Origin: Oricola indica
GTDB lineage: Bacteria > Pseudomonadota > Alphaproteobacteria > Rhizobiales > Rhizobiaceae
Length of the DNA stretch: 64,000 nucleotides
Reading direction: 5' to 3'
Assembly (NCBI RefSeq): GCF_019966595.1
Contig: NZ_JAINFJ010000002.1
Span: 207,330 to 271,329, forward strand
The notes under the pieces are model-generated. The model was not told the DNA's origin, did not search any database, and saw nothing but the letters and a program-made list of their open reading frames with translations. Position 1 is the first letter of the stretch. Each line of letters begins with the position of its first letter. This document shows positions 12,251 through 20,781 of this stretch, one piece after another. A program made the position numbers and the translations under genes.

Positions 12251-14740
12251 GTGAGCAATGCGAGACGGGTTACTTTTCGCGCACGGATCTGGCCTCTTAT
12301 CAGCCGATGCTTTCTCCAATTCCTGCTCATCGTCGCCATCTCGCTCTCGGCAACAGCGACAATCAGGGCGGCTTTGTCTGAGCAATTAAGTGGACAATTG
12401 TCGCCGGCTACGATCCAGCAAGTTGAAGGCGGCACGGTCAACGTGACCATCGATTTCACCGACATGGGGGGTAACGCAGACTATTACGAGGTGTCGGACC
12501 AACTCCTCGGTGTGGCCCCCGGATCATCGATCAGCAATGTCTCGCAAAATTGCGTAGCTGATGCCGATTTTGATTCAAGCACATCATCGTGGCCGGCCAT
12601 CTTTATCTTCAGGACCGGCTCTTTTTTGAGCGCTTCCTGCAGCATCACATACACGCTTACCGTTCCTGCGAACCAGTCGTTCTACGGAACCTATGATTGG
12701 ACGGTCGATCTCTTTGGATGGCGGTCCGATCCTTACGAAAGAACCGTTGATACGATCTCGTCTCCCGTTCCGTTCGAGGTTGTCGAAAGTCCGTCGATTG
12801 CTGTGACCGTGTCCGCCGACCCGACCGAGTTTGCTCCGTCGGGTACCAGCATTGAGCGCACAGTGAAGGTCGAAAATACCGGTGGCTCGGAAATTTCCCT
12901 CACGTCTCTCACGAGTGACCTTATCGGTGACGTCACCACAGCCGATTCAAGCACGTGTTCGCTTCCGCAGACGATCAGTGTGGGCGCCAGTTACCAATGT
13001 TCGTACTCCAGGTCGGAAAGCGGCACGAGCACGATCGAAGAAGAGATTACGGCATCTGGAAACAACCCGGGCAATTTTCCGGTCGAAGACAGTGATGTCG
13101 TGACGCTGACGGTTCAGGAGACCGACCTTTCCGTCTCCCTCGTCGCCAATCCGACCGAAGCCATCCCGGGCGACACCGTGGAGTTCATCGCGACGGTGTC
13201 CAATGACGGCGAAGTCGACGCGGCCAATGTCGTCGTCGATATCCCGACGCCTGCCGGCTACACGGTGACCGCCGTCAGCACCGACAAGCCGTCCGGCGCA
13301 TCCGACTCGATCGTCAGCGGCGACGCGCAGGCGACCATCGACGAGATGGCGCCGGACGAGGTCGTGACAGTGACGGTGACGGCGACTATCGACAACGACG
13401 CCGGCGGGCCGATTACCGCCACCGTCGAGGTGACGTCCGACAACGAAGACCGGAACATCAACAACAATACAGACAGCGCGACCGTCACCGTGCTGGGCGC
13501 TGTCGATGCAGCGACGGGTTTGATCGGCGCGATGCAGGAGCTTCGGGCGAAGCTGATCCTGCAGCACGGTCCGGACGCGCAGCGGAGGCTGAACAGGCTG
13601 AAGGGCATCTACTCCAACAATGGCGGCGTCAGCGGCTTCGGGCTCGCCTATCGCAACGAGACCCTGCCCTTCGCCGTCACGCTCGGCAGGGACAACGCCG
13701 CTTTCGCCTACAGCCTGCGCAATTCGCGCGCCGAAGCCGCAAAGCAGGGCATGTCCGGCACTGTCGGCAGCGTCGCGACCAGCCTTCTCGGCGCGCCAGA
13801 GGATTACCGCTCGGCATCGGCGAATGGCTCCAATCCGGGCGGGACGCAGGCGCTGGCCTATTCGGGTGCGCTGTCGGCCTCGGAGAAGCGTGAACTCGGC
13901 GTGGATGCCGATGTCGCGCCCCTCGCCATGTTCGGTGAAGACGACGATACGGCCGCGGCCGATCCGATGGACCAACGCTACGACATCTGGGCCGAAGGCC
14001 AGTATTCGAAGTTCGATGCGACCGCAGGCGACGGCACCTTCGCCATCCTGCATGCCGGCGCCGACTATCTCGTGACGAAGGACCTGCTGGTGGGTCTCGG
14101 AACCCAGTTCGACTGGATCGACATGGACGCGGCGTCCGGCCCCGGCACGGCGGACGGATGGGGCTTCATGGTCGGACCCTATATGACGGCGAAGCTGACC
14201 GACGGGCTTTACCTCGACGCGCGCGGCGCCTGGGGGCAGTCCTACAACCATGTCAGCCCGTTCGGCACCTACGAGGATCCGTTCGACGGCACGCGCTGGC
14301 TGGCAACCGCGGCGCTGATCGGCGACTTCGAGGCGGGCGACTTCAGCATCAGCCCGACGGCGCGGCTGTCATGGTTCCGCGAGCGGTCGGAGGCCTATGT
14401 CGACAGCCTGCTGGTCCCGATCCCGTCGGTGACGACGGAGACCGGGATATTCGAGTTCGGCCCGACCATCAGCCGCAAGATGGTGATGGAGGACGGTACA
14501 GTGTTCATGCCGTTCACGACGGTCACCGGCATCTGGACCTTCGAGCAGACGAACACGGCGACGGCGCTCTCGAGCCAGCCGGGTCTCGCCGAGGAAGGCA
14601 TCCGCGCCCGTGTCGAGGCAGGCTTCGACGTCGCCAACGACAAAGGTCTCAGCCTGTCGCTGTCCGGACATTATGACGGTATCGGCGATGAGGGCTTCGA
14701 GTCCTATGGCGGAAGGGCCAGGATCGGACAGAAGTTCTGA
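12251..14740 (+). CDS. Autotransporter with DUF11-type passenger repeats
   Basis: About 829 residues. An N-terminal signal (LISRCFLQFLLIVAISLSA core) precedes a passenger with a DUF11/CARDB-like domain (TDLSVSLVANPTEAIPGDTV) near residues 295-420. A linker follows, then a C-terminal autotransporter beta-barrel (about 580-829) ending in the usual Phe. It is probably surface-exposed or secreted. The frame is open from a TTG at 12182. I chose the GTG at 12251 because it places the signal normally; an AGGGGGA sits about 15 bases upstream, so the start is uncertain. The first third has visibly lower GC than the rest, hinting at a transferred passenger. Confidence 0.8.
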   Translation: MSNARRVTFRARIWPLISRCFLQFLLIVAISLSATATIRAALSEQLSGQLSPATIQQVEGGTVNVTIDFTDMGGNADYYEVSDQLLGVAPGSSISNVSQNCVADADFDSSTSSWPAIFIFRTGSFLSASCSITYTLTVPANQSFYGTYDWTVDLFGWRSDPYERTVDTISSPVPFEVVESPSIAVTVSADPTEFAPSGTSIERTVKVENTGGSEISLTSLTSDLIGDVTTADSSTCSLPQTISVGASYQCSYSRSESGTSTIEEEITASGNNPGNFPVEDSDVVTLTVQETDLSVSLVANPTEAIPGDTVEFIATVSNDGEVDAANVVVDIPTPAGYTVTAVSTDKPSGASDSIVSGDAQATIDEMAPDEVVTVTVTATIDNDAGGPITATVEVTSDNEDRNINNNTDSATVTVLGAVDAATGLIGAMQELRAKLILQHGPDAQRRLNRLKGIYSNNGGVSGFGLAYRNETLPFAVTLGRDNAAFAYSLRNSRAEAAKQGMSGTVGSVATSLLGAPEDYRSASANGSNPGGTQALAYSGALSASEKRELGVDADVAPLAMFGEDDDTAAADPMDQRYDIWAEGQYSKFDATAGDGTFAILHAGADYLVTKDLLVGLGTQFDWIDMDAASGPGTADGWGFMVGPYMTAKLTDGLYLDARGAWGQSYNHVSPFGTYEDPFDGTRWLATAALIGDFEAGDFSISPTARLSWFRERSEAYVDSLLVPIPSVTTETGIFEFGPTISRKMVMEDGTVFMPFTTVTGIWTFEQTNTATALSSQPGLAEEGIRARVEAGFDVANDKGLSLSLSGHYDGIGDEGFESYGGRARIGQKF

Positions 14741-14930
14741 CAGGAAGGCTCGGCGCGCCCGGCCTCCCGCCCTTCACGATCCGAAAAACCCGAACGCCGA
14801 TTAGAAACGGCGCGCGGATCCAGCGCGGCAGCGGCTCGGCGTGGCCCTCGTAAAAAGCTTCTTCCTCTCGCCGGGTCATTGTCGTGGTCTGTCTCGCGGG
14901 TCGGATCAGGACGGGCATCGGATAGGTCAT
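14649..14930 (-). CDS. Small hypothetical protein overlapping the autotransporter 3' end
   Basis: A 93-residue frame I do not recognise. Support: the ATG at 14930 has GGAGG exactly five bases ahead. The first 60 codons are strongly GC3-biased like real genes here and encode a plausible sequence (RREEEAFYEGHAEPLPRWI). It is divergent from the LysR gene, a common arrangement. Against: its last 30 codons run antisense over the autotransporter end and are very Arg-rich, as expected of a shadow. The gene may be genuine with a degraded or extended tail. Confidence 0.45.
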   Translation of the reverse strand: MTYPMPVLIRPARQTTTMTRREEEAFYEGHAEPLPRWIRAPFLIGVRVFRIVKGGRPGAPSLPVRTSVRSWPFRHRTRSPHRRYRHNVRTATG

Positions 14931-15024
14931 TTCCGCCTCCAGGGCTTTCACTGCTTCAGAAATGAACTATAATTCGGCACAATCCGCATTTATTCCGTCC
15001 AAGAACGCAATTTGAATTTCAGAA

Positions 15025-15924
15025 ATGAAAAACCTTCGATGGGATGACCTGCAGGTTTTCGCGCGAGTCGCACAGAGTGGCGGACTCTCCGGCGCGGCCG
15101 ACGCGCTGGACATGAGCGCTCCGACCGTCGGTCGCCGCATGCTGGCTCTCGAGCAGGCGACCGGAAAGTCACTCTTCGTGCGATCGCGGACAGGCTACGA
15201 ACTGACCGACGACGGCCGCGCGTTGCTGCGCAAGGTGCGGACCATGGAAGCCGGCGCCAGACCGATCGAGGAATGGATCTCGGCCGATGGCGAACGACCG
15301 ATCATCCGCCTGTCGGCGGGGACATGGACCGCCAATTTCATGGCGGAGAACATCCCGCGCATCTGGACGCCGGATGATCCCTACCGGATATGCTTCAAGA
15401 CAACCGAGGCGCGGCTGGACATCTCGCACCGCGAAATCGAGATCGGGGTGCGCAACCGCCCAGCGGAAAGCGGCAACCTGGCCTCGCGGCGAACGGTTGA
15501 TCTCGGCTTTGCGCCGTATATCGTGCGCAGTCACCCGAACCCGCGGGAAAGCGAATGGGTCGCCATCGATCCCGACGAAGCAATCACGCGGTCGGCGCGC
15601 TGGCTGTCGGCGCAGGATAGCGCGTCCGTTTGCGCCTGGGCGAACACACCCTACACGCTGCGGGATCTCGTAAGGGCCGGCGCCGGCAAGGGCGTGATGC
15701 CGTGTTTCGCGGGCGACCGCGACCCACGCCTTATGCGCGCCGGACCGCTGATTACGGACCTCGCCGAAACGCAATATCTCGTCATGCACAATGACGATCG
15801 GCACCGGCCGGAAGTTCGCCTCGCGATCGACCGTCTCCACACTCTTTTCCGTGACCATGCCGCACTTTTTCGCGGCGACCGGCCAATCGGCTCGTCGGAG
15901 ATGGCGGAGGAGCCGATTGCTTAA
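15025..15924 (+). CDS. LysR family transcriptional regulator
   Basis: A 299-residue regulator. The N-terminal winged helix-turn-helix (residues 6-65) shows the LysR pattern (FARVAQSGGLSGAADALDMSAPTVGRRMLALE). It is followed by a type-2 periplasmic-binding-like effector domain. It probably controls itself and a nearby gene, possibly the small divergent gene; no target is proven. Its TAA stop shares bases with the stop of the convergent XRE gene. Confidence 0.85.
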   Translation: MKNLRWDDLQVFARVAQSGGLSGAADALDMSAPTVGRRMLALEQATGKSLFVRSRTGYELTDDGRALLRKVRTMEAGARPIEEWISADGERPIIRLSAGTWTANFMAENIPRIWTPDDPYRICFKTTEARLDISHREIEIGVRNRPAESGNLASRRTVDLGFAPYIVRSHPNPRESEWVAIDPDEAITRSARWLSAQDSASVCAWANTPYTLRDLVRAGAGKGVMPCFAGDRDPRLMRAGPLITDLAETQYLVMHNDDRHRPEVRLAIDRLHTLFRDHAALFRGDRPIGSSEMAEEPIA

Positions 15925-17348
15925 CCGAAATCGAAGGCGCTCAAGCCGGTCACCATCTCGTCGAGGCCGAGGGGGCGTGTGATCGGGGGTTCAGCGCGGG
16001 CAAGGCAACCCGCCCTCTCGCAGACCCGGCAGGCGGGCCCGACCGGCACCGTGACAGGCTCGTCGGTTGGGCCGGCCAGCGCCGTTCCGTAGATCACCCG
16101 ATCGCGGTGGGCGATATCGCAGCCGAGCAGCATCGCAGTGCGCCGCGGCCGCTCGTGAAACGCGCCCTGCGGGCCTTCCAGCGTGCGCGCGATCACGAGG
16201 AAGCGGGCTCCGTCCGGCATCTCCACTGCGTCAACGGCGATATGGCCGGGTTGCGAGAAAACCGAATGGACCGGCAGCTTCGGGCAGCCACCGCCGAAGC
16301 GCGCCTGCGGGTAGCCGGTCGCGCCCGCCCGGCGGAAGCGGTTTCCGGCATGATCGACCTCCAGCATGAAGAACGGGATGCCGGCCGCGCCCTGGCGCTG
16401 CATCATGGTCAGGCGGTTCGCCGCCTGTTCGAAGGACACGTTGAACCGCGAGCGCAGGACATCGACGTCATATTGCGTGCGCTCGCAGGCCGTCAGGAAA
16501 GGCTGGTAGGGCATCATCAGCGCATGCGCCGCATAGCGGGCGAGTTCGAAGCGGGCGATACGGCGCGCCTCGTCGCCGGAGAGTTTCAGCGCGGCCACCT
16601 CGGCATCGATGGCGACGCGCATGCGCAGCAGCGCGGCTTCCATGGCGACCTCGCGCAACTGGTCGTGCGAGGACAGCCGCTCGGAGATGAAAAGGCGGTT
16701 GGAATGGCGGTCGTAGCGGCGGCGCCATTGCGGCATGGTGGCGACCGGCAGAACCTTGACCGCGATGCCGTGATCGGCGCGCAGCCAGGACTTCAGCGCG
16801 CCGAGAAGGTCGTCGCCCGGCGAAAGCAGCTTGACGAAGGCCTCAGCCTCTTCCTCGATCCCGGCGAAATGATTGGCGCGTTTCTCGAACGCCTCCCGCG
16901 CCTCGTCCACTGGCAGCCGCGCGCCCGACAGGCGGGTCTCGTGCCCTTCCCGCGCCAGCAGGTCGGAAAGGTCCGTCAGCCGATCCTGTCCTTCCCGATA
17001 GGCGCGGTAGAGCTTCAGCATCGCGGAGGCCACATTGGGCGCGGCGTCGGTGACTTCGACGAGCTCCTGATCGCCGGGCAGTTCGCCGACGAGAAGCGGA
17101 TCGGCAAACATCTCCTTGAGCTGCGGCAGATGCGAATCGCCGCCGGCCTGCAGTTCCTCGAGATCGATCTTGTAGACCGAGGCCAGCTTGAGAAGGAGTT
17201 GCACCGTCAGCGGGCGCTGGTTGCGCTCGATCAGGTTCAGGTAAGACGGCGATATGCCGAGATCGGCTGCCATCGCGGTCTGGGTGAGCCCGGCCTGATT
17301 GCGAATCCGGCGCACGCGCGGCCCGGCGAATATCTTCTGTTCACTCAT
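15921..17348 (-). CDS. XRE/ScfR-type short-chain fatty acyl regulator (RamB-like)
   Basis: A 475-residue cytoplasmic regulator. An XRE helix-turn-helix occupies residues 10-62 (RIRNQAGLTQTAMAADLGIS). An IrrE/ImmA-like domain follows around 150-330. The ScfR C-terminal domain carries a Cys-rich stretch (GPACRVCERAGCLARAEPP). Relatives such as RamB and PrpR control acetate or propionate metabolism by sensing acyl-CoA. No glyoxylate or methylcitrate gene is adjacent, so targets are remote or unknown. It converges on the LysR gene with overlapping stops. About 390 bases without a supported gene lie upstream. Confidence 0.85.
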   Translation of the reverse strand: MSEQKIFAGPRVRRIRNQAGLTQTAMAADLGISPSYLNLIERNQRPLTVQLLLKLASVYKIDLEELQAGGDSHLPQLKEMFADPLLVGELPGDQELVEVTDAAPNVASAMLKLYRAYREGQDRLTDLSDLLAREGHETRLSGARLPVDEAREAFEKRANHFAGIEEEAEAFVKLLSPGDDLLGALKSWLRADHGIAVKVLPVATMPQWRRRYDRHSNRLFISERLSSHDQLREVAMEAALLRMRVAIDAEVAALKLSGDEARRIARFELARYAAHALMMPYQPFLTACERTQYDVDVLRSRFNVSFEQAANRLTMMQRQGAAGIPFFMLEVDHAGNRFRRAGATGYPQARFGGGCPKLPVHSVFSQPGHIAVDAVEMPDGARFLVIARTLEGPQGAFHERPRRTAMLLGCDIAHRDRVIYGTALAGPTDEPVTVPVGPACRVCERAGCLARAEPPITRPLGLDEMVTGLSAFDFG

Positions 17349-17738
17349 GAATTTGTCGTATTTTTTACACGTTTTTCCCAGTTCCGGCGATTAGCCCGTT
17401 TTTACAAGATTTACAATCTCACAAGCCAAACCTGTGGCCGCATTGACAAGAATACCTCGTTTTTCGGGCTGAATCGCGCTTTGCGGTGGATTTTCCGCAG
17501 CGCAATGTCAAAGTCGTTAAAGACTGAGGAAGGAATACGCCCTTCACAGCATCGTCGGAAACCGGATCGGGAGAAGCAGGATACTGAGCATGACAGGGAT
17601 TTACAAACCCGCATGGCGACAGTGCGTCGCTGACATGCTCGACATATCCCCGGCGCATGATCCGGCGCAGGCGTGAACAAACGAAAACAGGCGCGAACGG
17701 CCATTGGCCCAAGCGAAGAAAACAAAGCGGAGAAGACC

Positions 17739-17987
17739 ATGACGGCGCATGAAAGACCCAAAACCCATGTCAAGGAACGCGCCGAGGAGCAGTCCTCGGC
17801 GATGAGCACCGACCAGCAGGCCGCGATCCGGATGCTGGCCAACGATCTGCACCGGCTCAACCAGTCGGTCATGCGCGCGGTCGAGGCCGGGGTGTCGGTG
17901 GAACTGATCCGCTCCGCGCGCCATCACGGCGGCGACGGGACATGGGGCGACCTGCTGATCCCGGTCATCGTCACCAAGGGCGACTGA
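17739..17987 (+). CDS. Small hypothetical protein
   Basis: An 82-residue soluble protein I do not recognise. It is rich in charged residues, with a helical centre (AIRMLANDLHRLNQSVMRAVEAGVSVELI) and a DGTWGDLLIPVIV tail. The frame is open to 17673, but the ATG at 17739 has GGAG six bases ahead and normal coding bias. A strong terminator follows 38 bases after the stop, so it is probably a single-gene unit. Confidence 0.65.
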   Translation: MTAHERPKTHVKERAEEQSSAMSTDQQAAIRMLANDLHRLNQSVMRAVEAGVSVELIRSARHHGGDGTWGDLLIPVIVTKGD

Positions 17988-18024
17988 TTGCGACAGAAAC
18001 TCGCGGCGCATTTGCCGGACACCG

Positions 18025-18056
18025 ATCCTCTCCCGTTCGCGGGGGAGGATTTTTTT
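18025..18056 (+). terminator. Strong intrinsic terminator
   Basis: ATCCTCTCCC (18025-18034) pairs with GGGGGAGGAT (18041-18050) with one G-U pair, followed by T6. It isolates the upstream small gene from the quorum-sensing locus. The remaining 280 bases before luxR are AT-rich and contain two short G/C dyads. Confidence 0.8.
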
Positions 18057-18245
18057 GTCCATCTTCCGGCGGCGACGCGCATATCCCCAACAAAACACAG
18101 GCAAACAATCAGTCGGATAATCCATTGAAAAGCTAAATTTTTCGGGATTTTTCCAACCGCGCGCACACCCTCGGCGAACCATTGTCCTGCGAATTTGCAC
18201 TCCAACATCCTTTAGGCTTCCAAATAATTGGGTAAGCGTTACAAT

Positions 18246-18286
18246 CCCCCCATATGAGGGGGTTGGACGGATTTCGCCCATTTGGG
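18246..18286. promoter_or_regulatory. Two G/C dyads upstream of the first luxR
   Basis: C6-ATATGA-G5 at 18246-18262 and CCCA-TT-TGGG at 18277-18286 lie 50-90 bases before the ATG at 18338. They are imperfect or short, but could be binding sites of a LuxR-type protein or another autoregulator. Confidence 0.3.
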
Positions 18287-18337
18287 GTTCACGTTCGACA
18301 TGGACGCCCAAGTAATAAGAACGAAAACCGGCTTTCG

Positions 18338-19057
18338 ATGGAAGATAAACCAGATTTGCTGAAGTCCGCCTACACGATCGTGGAGGACACGGAAGATGTC
18401 CAAAGCGTCATCGACCAGATTCGCGCCTTGTACGGACTTCATCACTGCGTGTTTCATCTCGGGCAGACACAGATCGACACGCTCGATCGCCCGTTCGTCA
18501 AAACGACCTATCCCGACAGCTGGATATCGCGCTATCTCCTCAAGGGTTACGTGAATGTCGATCCGGTCGCCAAGGAAGGCTTCCTGCGGATGCTGCCCTT
18601 CGAATGGCAGGATCTCGAAATCGACGAGTCGGCCATCGAAATGATGATGGACGCCGCGCAGCACGATGTCGGCCGGAGCGGCTATTCCATTCCCATCATC
18701 GACCGGCAGGCACGGCGATCGCTGTTTTCCGTCACCTCCAACATTGCCGGCGAAGAATGGCGCGAGTTCATCGAGGAACGCGGCGCCGACCTGCAGGAAA
18801 TCGCGCACCGGGTCCACCGCAAGGCGCTGGCCGAGATCTTCGGCGAGATCGATCCGATGCCGCCGCTGGGGCCGCGCGAAATCGAGTGCCTGACATGGAC
18901 GGCGCGCGGCAAGGACTACGCCGTCATCGCGGAAATCCTCAACCTTTCCGGGCATACGGTGCGCGGCTACCTGAAGAGCGCGCGCTTCAAGCTGGAGTGC
19001 GCAACGCTGCCCCAGGCGGTGGCGAAGGCGGTATCGCTGAAGATCATTTCCCCTTGA
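18338..19057 (+). CDS. LuxR family AHL-responsive transcriptional regulator
   Basis: A 239-residue regulator with an autoinducer-binding domain and a C-terminal LuxR helix-turn-helix (about 178-232). The spacing of its ligand-pocket residues matches TraR exactly: W, Y four later (WISRY), D-P nine residues on (VNVDP), then W fifteen after the D (FEWQD). This marks a true acyl-homoserine-lactone receptor. The ATG at 18338 opens directly onto the ligand domain. luxI follows 140 bases downstream on the same strand, so this is probably the cognate receptor that activates luxI. Confidence 0.88.
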   Translation: MEDKPDLLKSAYTIVEDTEDVQSVIDQIRALYGLHHCVFHLGQTQIDTLDRPFVKTTYPDSWISRYLLKGYVNVDPVAKEGFLRMLPFEWQDLEIDESAIEMMMDAAQHDVGRSGYSIPIIDRQARRSLFSVTSNIAGEEWREFIEERGADLQEIAHRVHRKALAEIFGEIDPMPPLGPREIECLTWTARGKDYAVIAEILNLSGHTVRGYLKSARFKLECATLPQAVAKAVSLKIISP

Positions 19058-19079
19058 TTTTCATCGGCTTTTTTACACT

Positions 19080-19095
19080 TCGATAAGGTTATCGA
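19080..19095. promoter_or_regulatory. Inverted repeat TCGATAA-GG-TTATCGA
   Basis: A perfect 7+7 base dyad starts 22 bases after the first luxR stop and ends 11 bases before the larger palindrome. It may be a second operator or the 3' end structure of luxR. Confidence 0.35.
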
Positions 19096-19106
19096 TCCCC
19101 ACCCCC

Positions 19107-19128
19107 CCAGATGGGCCGGCCCATCTGG
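19107..19128. promoter_or_regulatory. 22-base perfect palindrome, candidate lux box of luxI
   Basis: The arms CCAGATGGGCC and GGCCCATCTGG form an uninterrupted palindrome ending 69 bases before the luxI ATG. Lux boxes are 18-22 base dyads bound by LuxR dimers just upstream of the target promoter. Size, symmetry and position all fit. The base sequence is not a known consensus that I can name. Confidence 0.6.
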
Positions 19129-19163
19129 CGGAATTGTCCGGATTGTCTGCTCGAACATACTGA

Positions 19164-19191
19164 ACCCCGCACACACAACCACAAGCGGGGT
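19164..19191 (+). promoter_or_regulatory. Hairpin covering the luxI ribosome-binding region
   Basis: ACCCCGC (19164-19170) and GCGGGGT (19185-19191) form a seven-pair stem with a 14-base A/C-rich loop. The 3' arm includes the only G-rich segment before the ATG at 19198. Folding would hide the ribosome site. Confidence 0.45.
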
Positions 19192-19197
19192 ACCCAG

Positions 19198-19902
19198 ATG
19201 TTCTTTCTCGTACAGGCAACCGACTATCACCGTCATCGGAATCTGCTCGATCGCATGTACCGTCTGCGCAAGCGGGTCTTCCACGACGAGCTCGAATGGG
19301 ACGTGCCGGTCATCGGCGAATTCGAGCGCGACGCCTATGACGATCTGAGCCCGGCCTACCTGCTGTGGACGGACGAGGAGCGCACGACGGTATACGGTTC
19401 GCTGCGGCTGCTGCCGACGACGGGGCCGACGCTTCTCAACGACGTGTTCCGCAGGACCTATCCAAAGGACCTCGATCTCTGCCACCCGACGATCTGGGAA
19501 GGCACGCGGATGTGCATCGACGCCGACGAAATCGCGCAGGACATGCCCGAGATCGACCCGCAGCAGGCGATGTGCATGATGCTGCTGGCGCTGGCCGAAT
19601 GCGGACTGGACAACGGCATCCATACGCTGATCTCCAATTACGAACCGCATATGAAGCGCATCTACAAGCGGGCCGGCGCGCCGCTGACGGAAGTCGGCAA
19701 GGCCGACGGCTACGGACGCCGCCCGGTGTGCTGCGGCCTGTTCGAGGTCAGCCGCCGGACGATTGCGCAGATGCGCGAGAAGATGGAGTTGTCGGGCCTT
19801 TACGTGCGTGACGGCGCCAAGCGGCCGTCGGGCGCGGCGAATGCGGCCTGGATGTCGGGCGGCGCGGGGGACCAGCGCTCCAGCTGGATCAATGCGGCAT
19901 GA
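19198..19902 (+). CDS. LuxI family acyl-homoserine-lactone synthase
   Basis: A 234-residue cytoplasmic enzyme that makes an acyl-homoserine lactone from S-adenosylmethionine and an acyl-ACP. The invariant LuxI residues are present at normal positions: R24, F28, W34, D45, D48, R70 (GSLRLLPT), F83, E100 and R103 (WEGTRMCI). The acyl chain cannot be deduced. I chose the ATG at 19198; the frame is open upstream, but only this start places R24 correctly. A palindrome and a hairpin precede it. Its TGA overlaps the ATG of the next luxR gene. Confidence 0.92.
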   Translation: MFFLVQATDYHRHRNLLDRMYRLRKRVFHDELEWDVPVIGEFERDAYDDLSPAYLLWTDEERTTVYGSLRLLPTTGPTLLNDVFRRTYPKDLDLCHPTIWEGTRMCIDADEIAQDMPEIDPQQAMCMMLLALAECGLDNGIHTLISNYEPHMKRIYKRAGAPLTEVGKADGYGRRPVCCGLFEVSRRTIAQMREKMELSGLYVRDGAKRPSGAANAAWMSGGAGDQRSSWINAA

Positions 19903-20597
19903 CTTTCGCGGTTAGACCCATGTCCAATCCCGTCCAGATGCGGGACATCGCCCCGCAGTGGATGGTCGAGGCGCCCGACCGGGACGCCGTGACCGCTTCC
20001 ATCGAGACCCTGTGCGAGCAATTCGGCGGAAGCAGCGCGGTCCTGTTCAGGATCAACATCGACCAGGCCGCGCCGAAAACCAAGCTGATCGCATCGACCG
20101 GCATCGAGGACCAGTTCCGCGACGCCTTCATCGACAGGGCGGCCGGTTCGGTCGCCGGTGGCGGCTACACCGAGATCCTCCCGCTGATGATCCCGGCCTG
20201 GAAAGTCGGCGGCGCGTCGGCCTTCATCTACGCCTTTCCGGGGTTCCCGCGCGCCCATGGACAGCTGGTCACGGCCATCCTGTCCATCGAGCAGAAGGGC
20301 TTCCAGAGCATAGCCACCACGGATCTCGCGTGCCGGTGCATCATGGAAGGGCTCGACCGCAAGCCCGTCGGCGAAATGGCCCCGCAGGACCAGCCGCGCA
20401 TCACGGCGCGCGAACAATCCTGCCTGGCATGGACGGCGGAGGGAAAGACCTCGGACGAGATCGGGATCATTCTCGACCTGTCGCCGCACACGGTGAACCA
20501 CTATCTGGGCAGCGCGGCGCGCAAGCTCGGGGCGACCAACAGGATGCATGCCGTCGCCAAGGCGCTGCGCATGGGCCTGATCGAGCGCCCGGTCTGA
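19899..20597 (+). CDS. Second LuxR family regulator, lacking the AHL-pocket signature
   Basis: A 232-residue protein with a good C-terminal LuxR helix-turn-helix (residues about 168-228: ITAREQSCLAWTAEG...LSPHTVNHYL), keeping the Glu, Leu and Gly that define the family. The N-terminal domain has the right size but shows no WxxxY...DP...W pattern. It may bind no AHL, bind another ligand, or act as a partner or antagonist of the first LuxR. It overlaps luxI by four bases (ATGA), so it is made with the synthase. Confidence 0.82.
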   Translation: MTFAVRPMSNPVQMRDIAPQWMVEAPDRDAVTASIETLCEQFGGSSAVLFRINIDQAAPKTKLIASTGIEDQFRDAFIDRAAGSVAGGGYTEILPLMIPAWKVGGASAFIYAFPGFPRAHGQLVTAILSIEQKGFQSIATTDLACRCIMEGLDRKPVGEMAPQDQPRITAREQSCLAWTAEGKTSDEIGIILDLSPHTVNHYLGSAARKLGATNRMHAVAKALRMGLIERPV

Positions 20598-20781
20598 CCC
20601 CGACCGGGCGGAGACGGCAAGGCCGCCTCCCCACATACCGACCGGCGGGCAGGCCACGCATGCCCGCGCAACGCGATATCGCCGGCAAGCGCCGGTTGAT
20701 CGCGGTCAATGAAAGCCCGCCGCCGACCCGCAGAATGGCCCCGGACGCAAGGCGCGAGCGCGCTGCGAAAGGGAGGCGACA

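Noticed and set aside
17590-17676. 28-codon frame (MTGIYKPAWRQ...) upstream of the small gene at 17739
   Set aside because: A weak AGGA and short length give too little support. It could be a leader peptide but cannot be told from chance.
20607-20630. Possible hairpin after the second luxR
   Set aside because: GGCGG/CCGCC arms can pair, but several alternative pairings exist and there is no U-tract.
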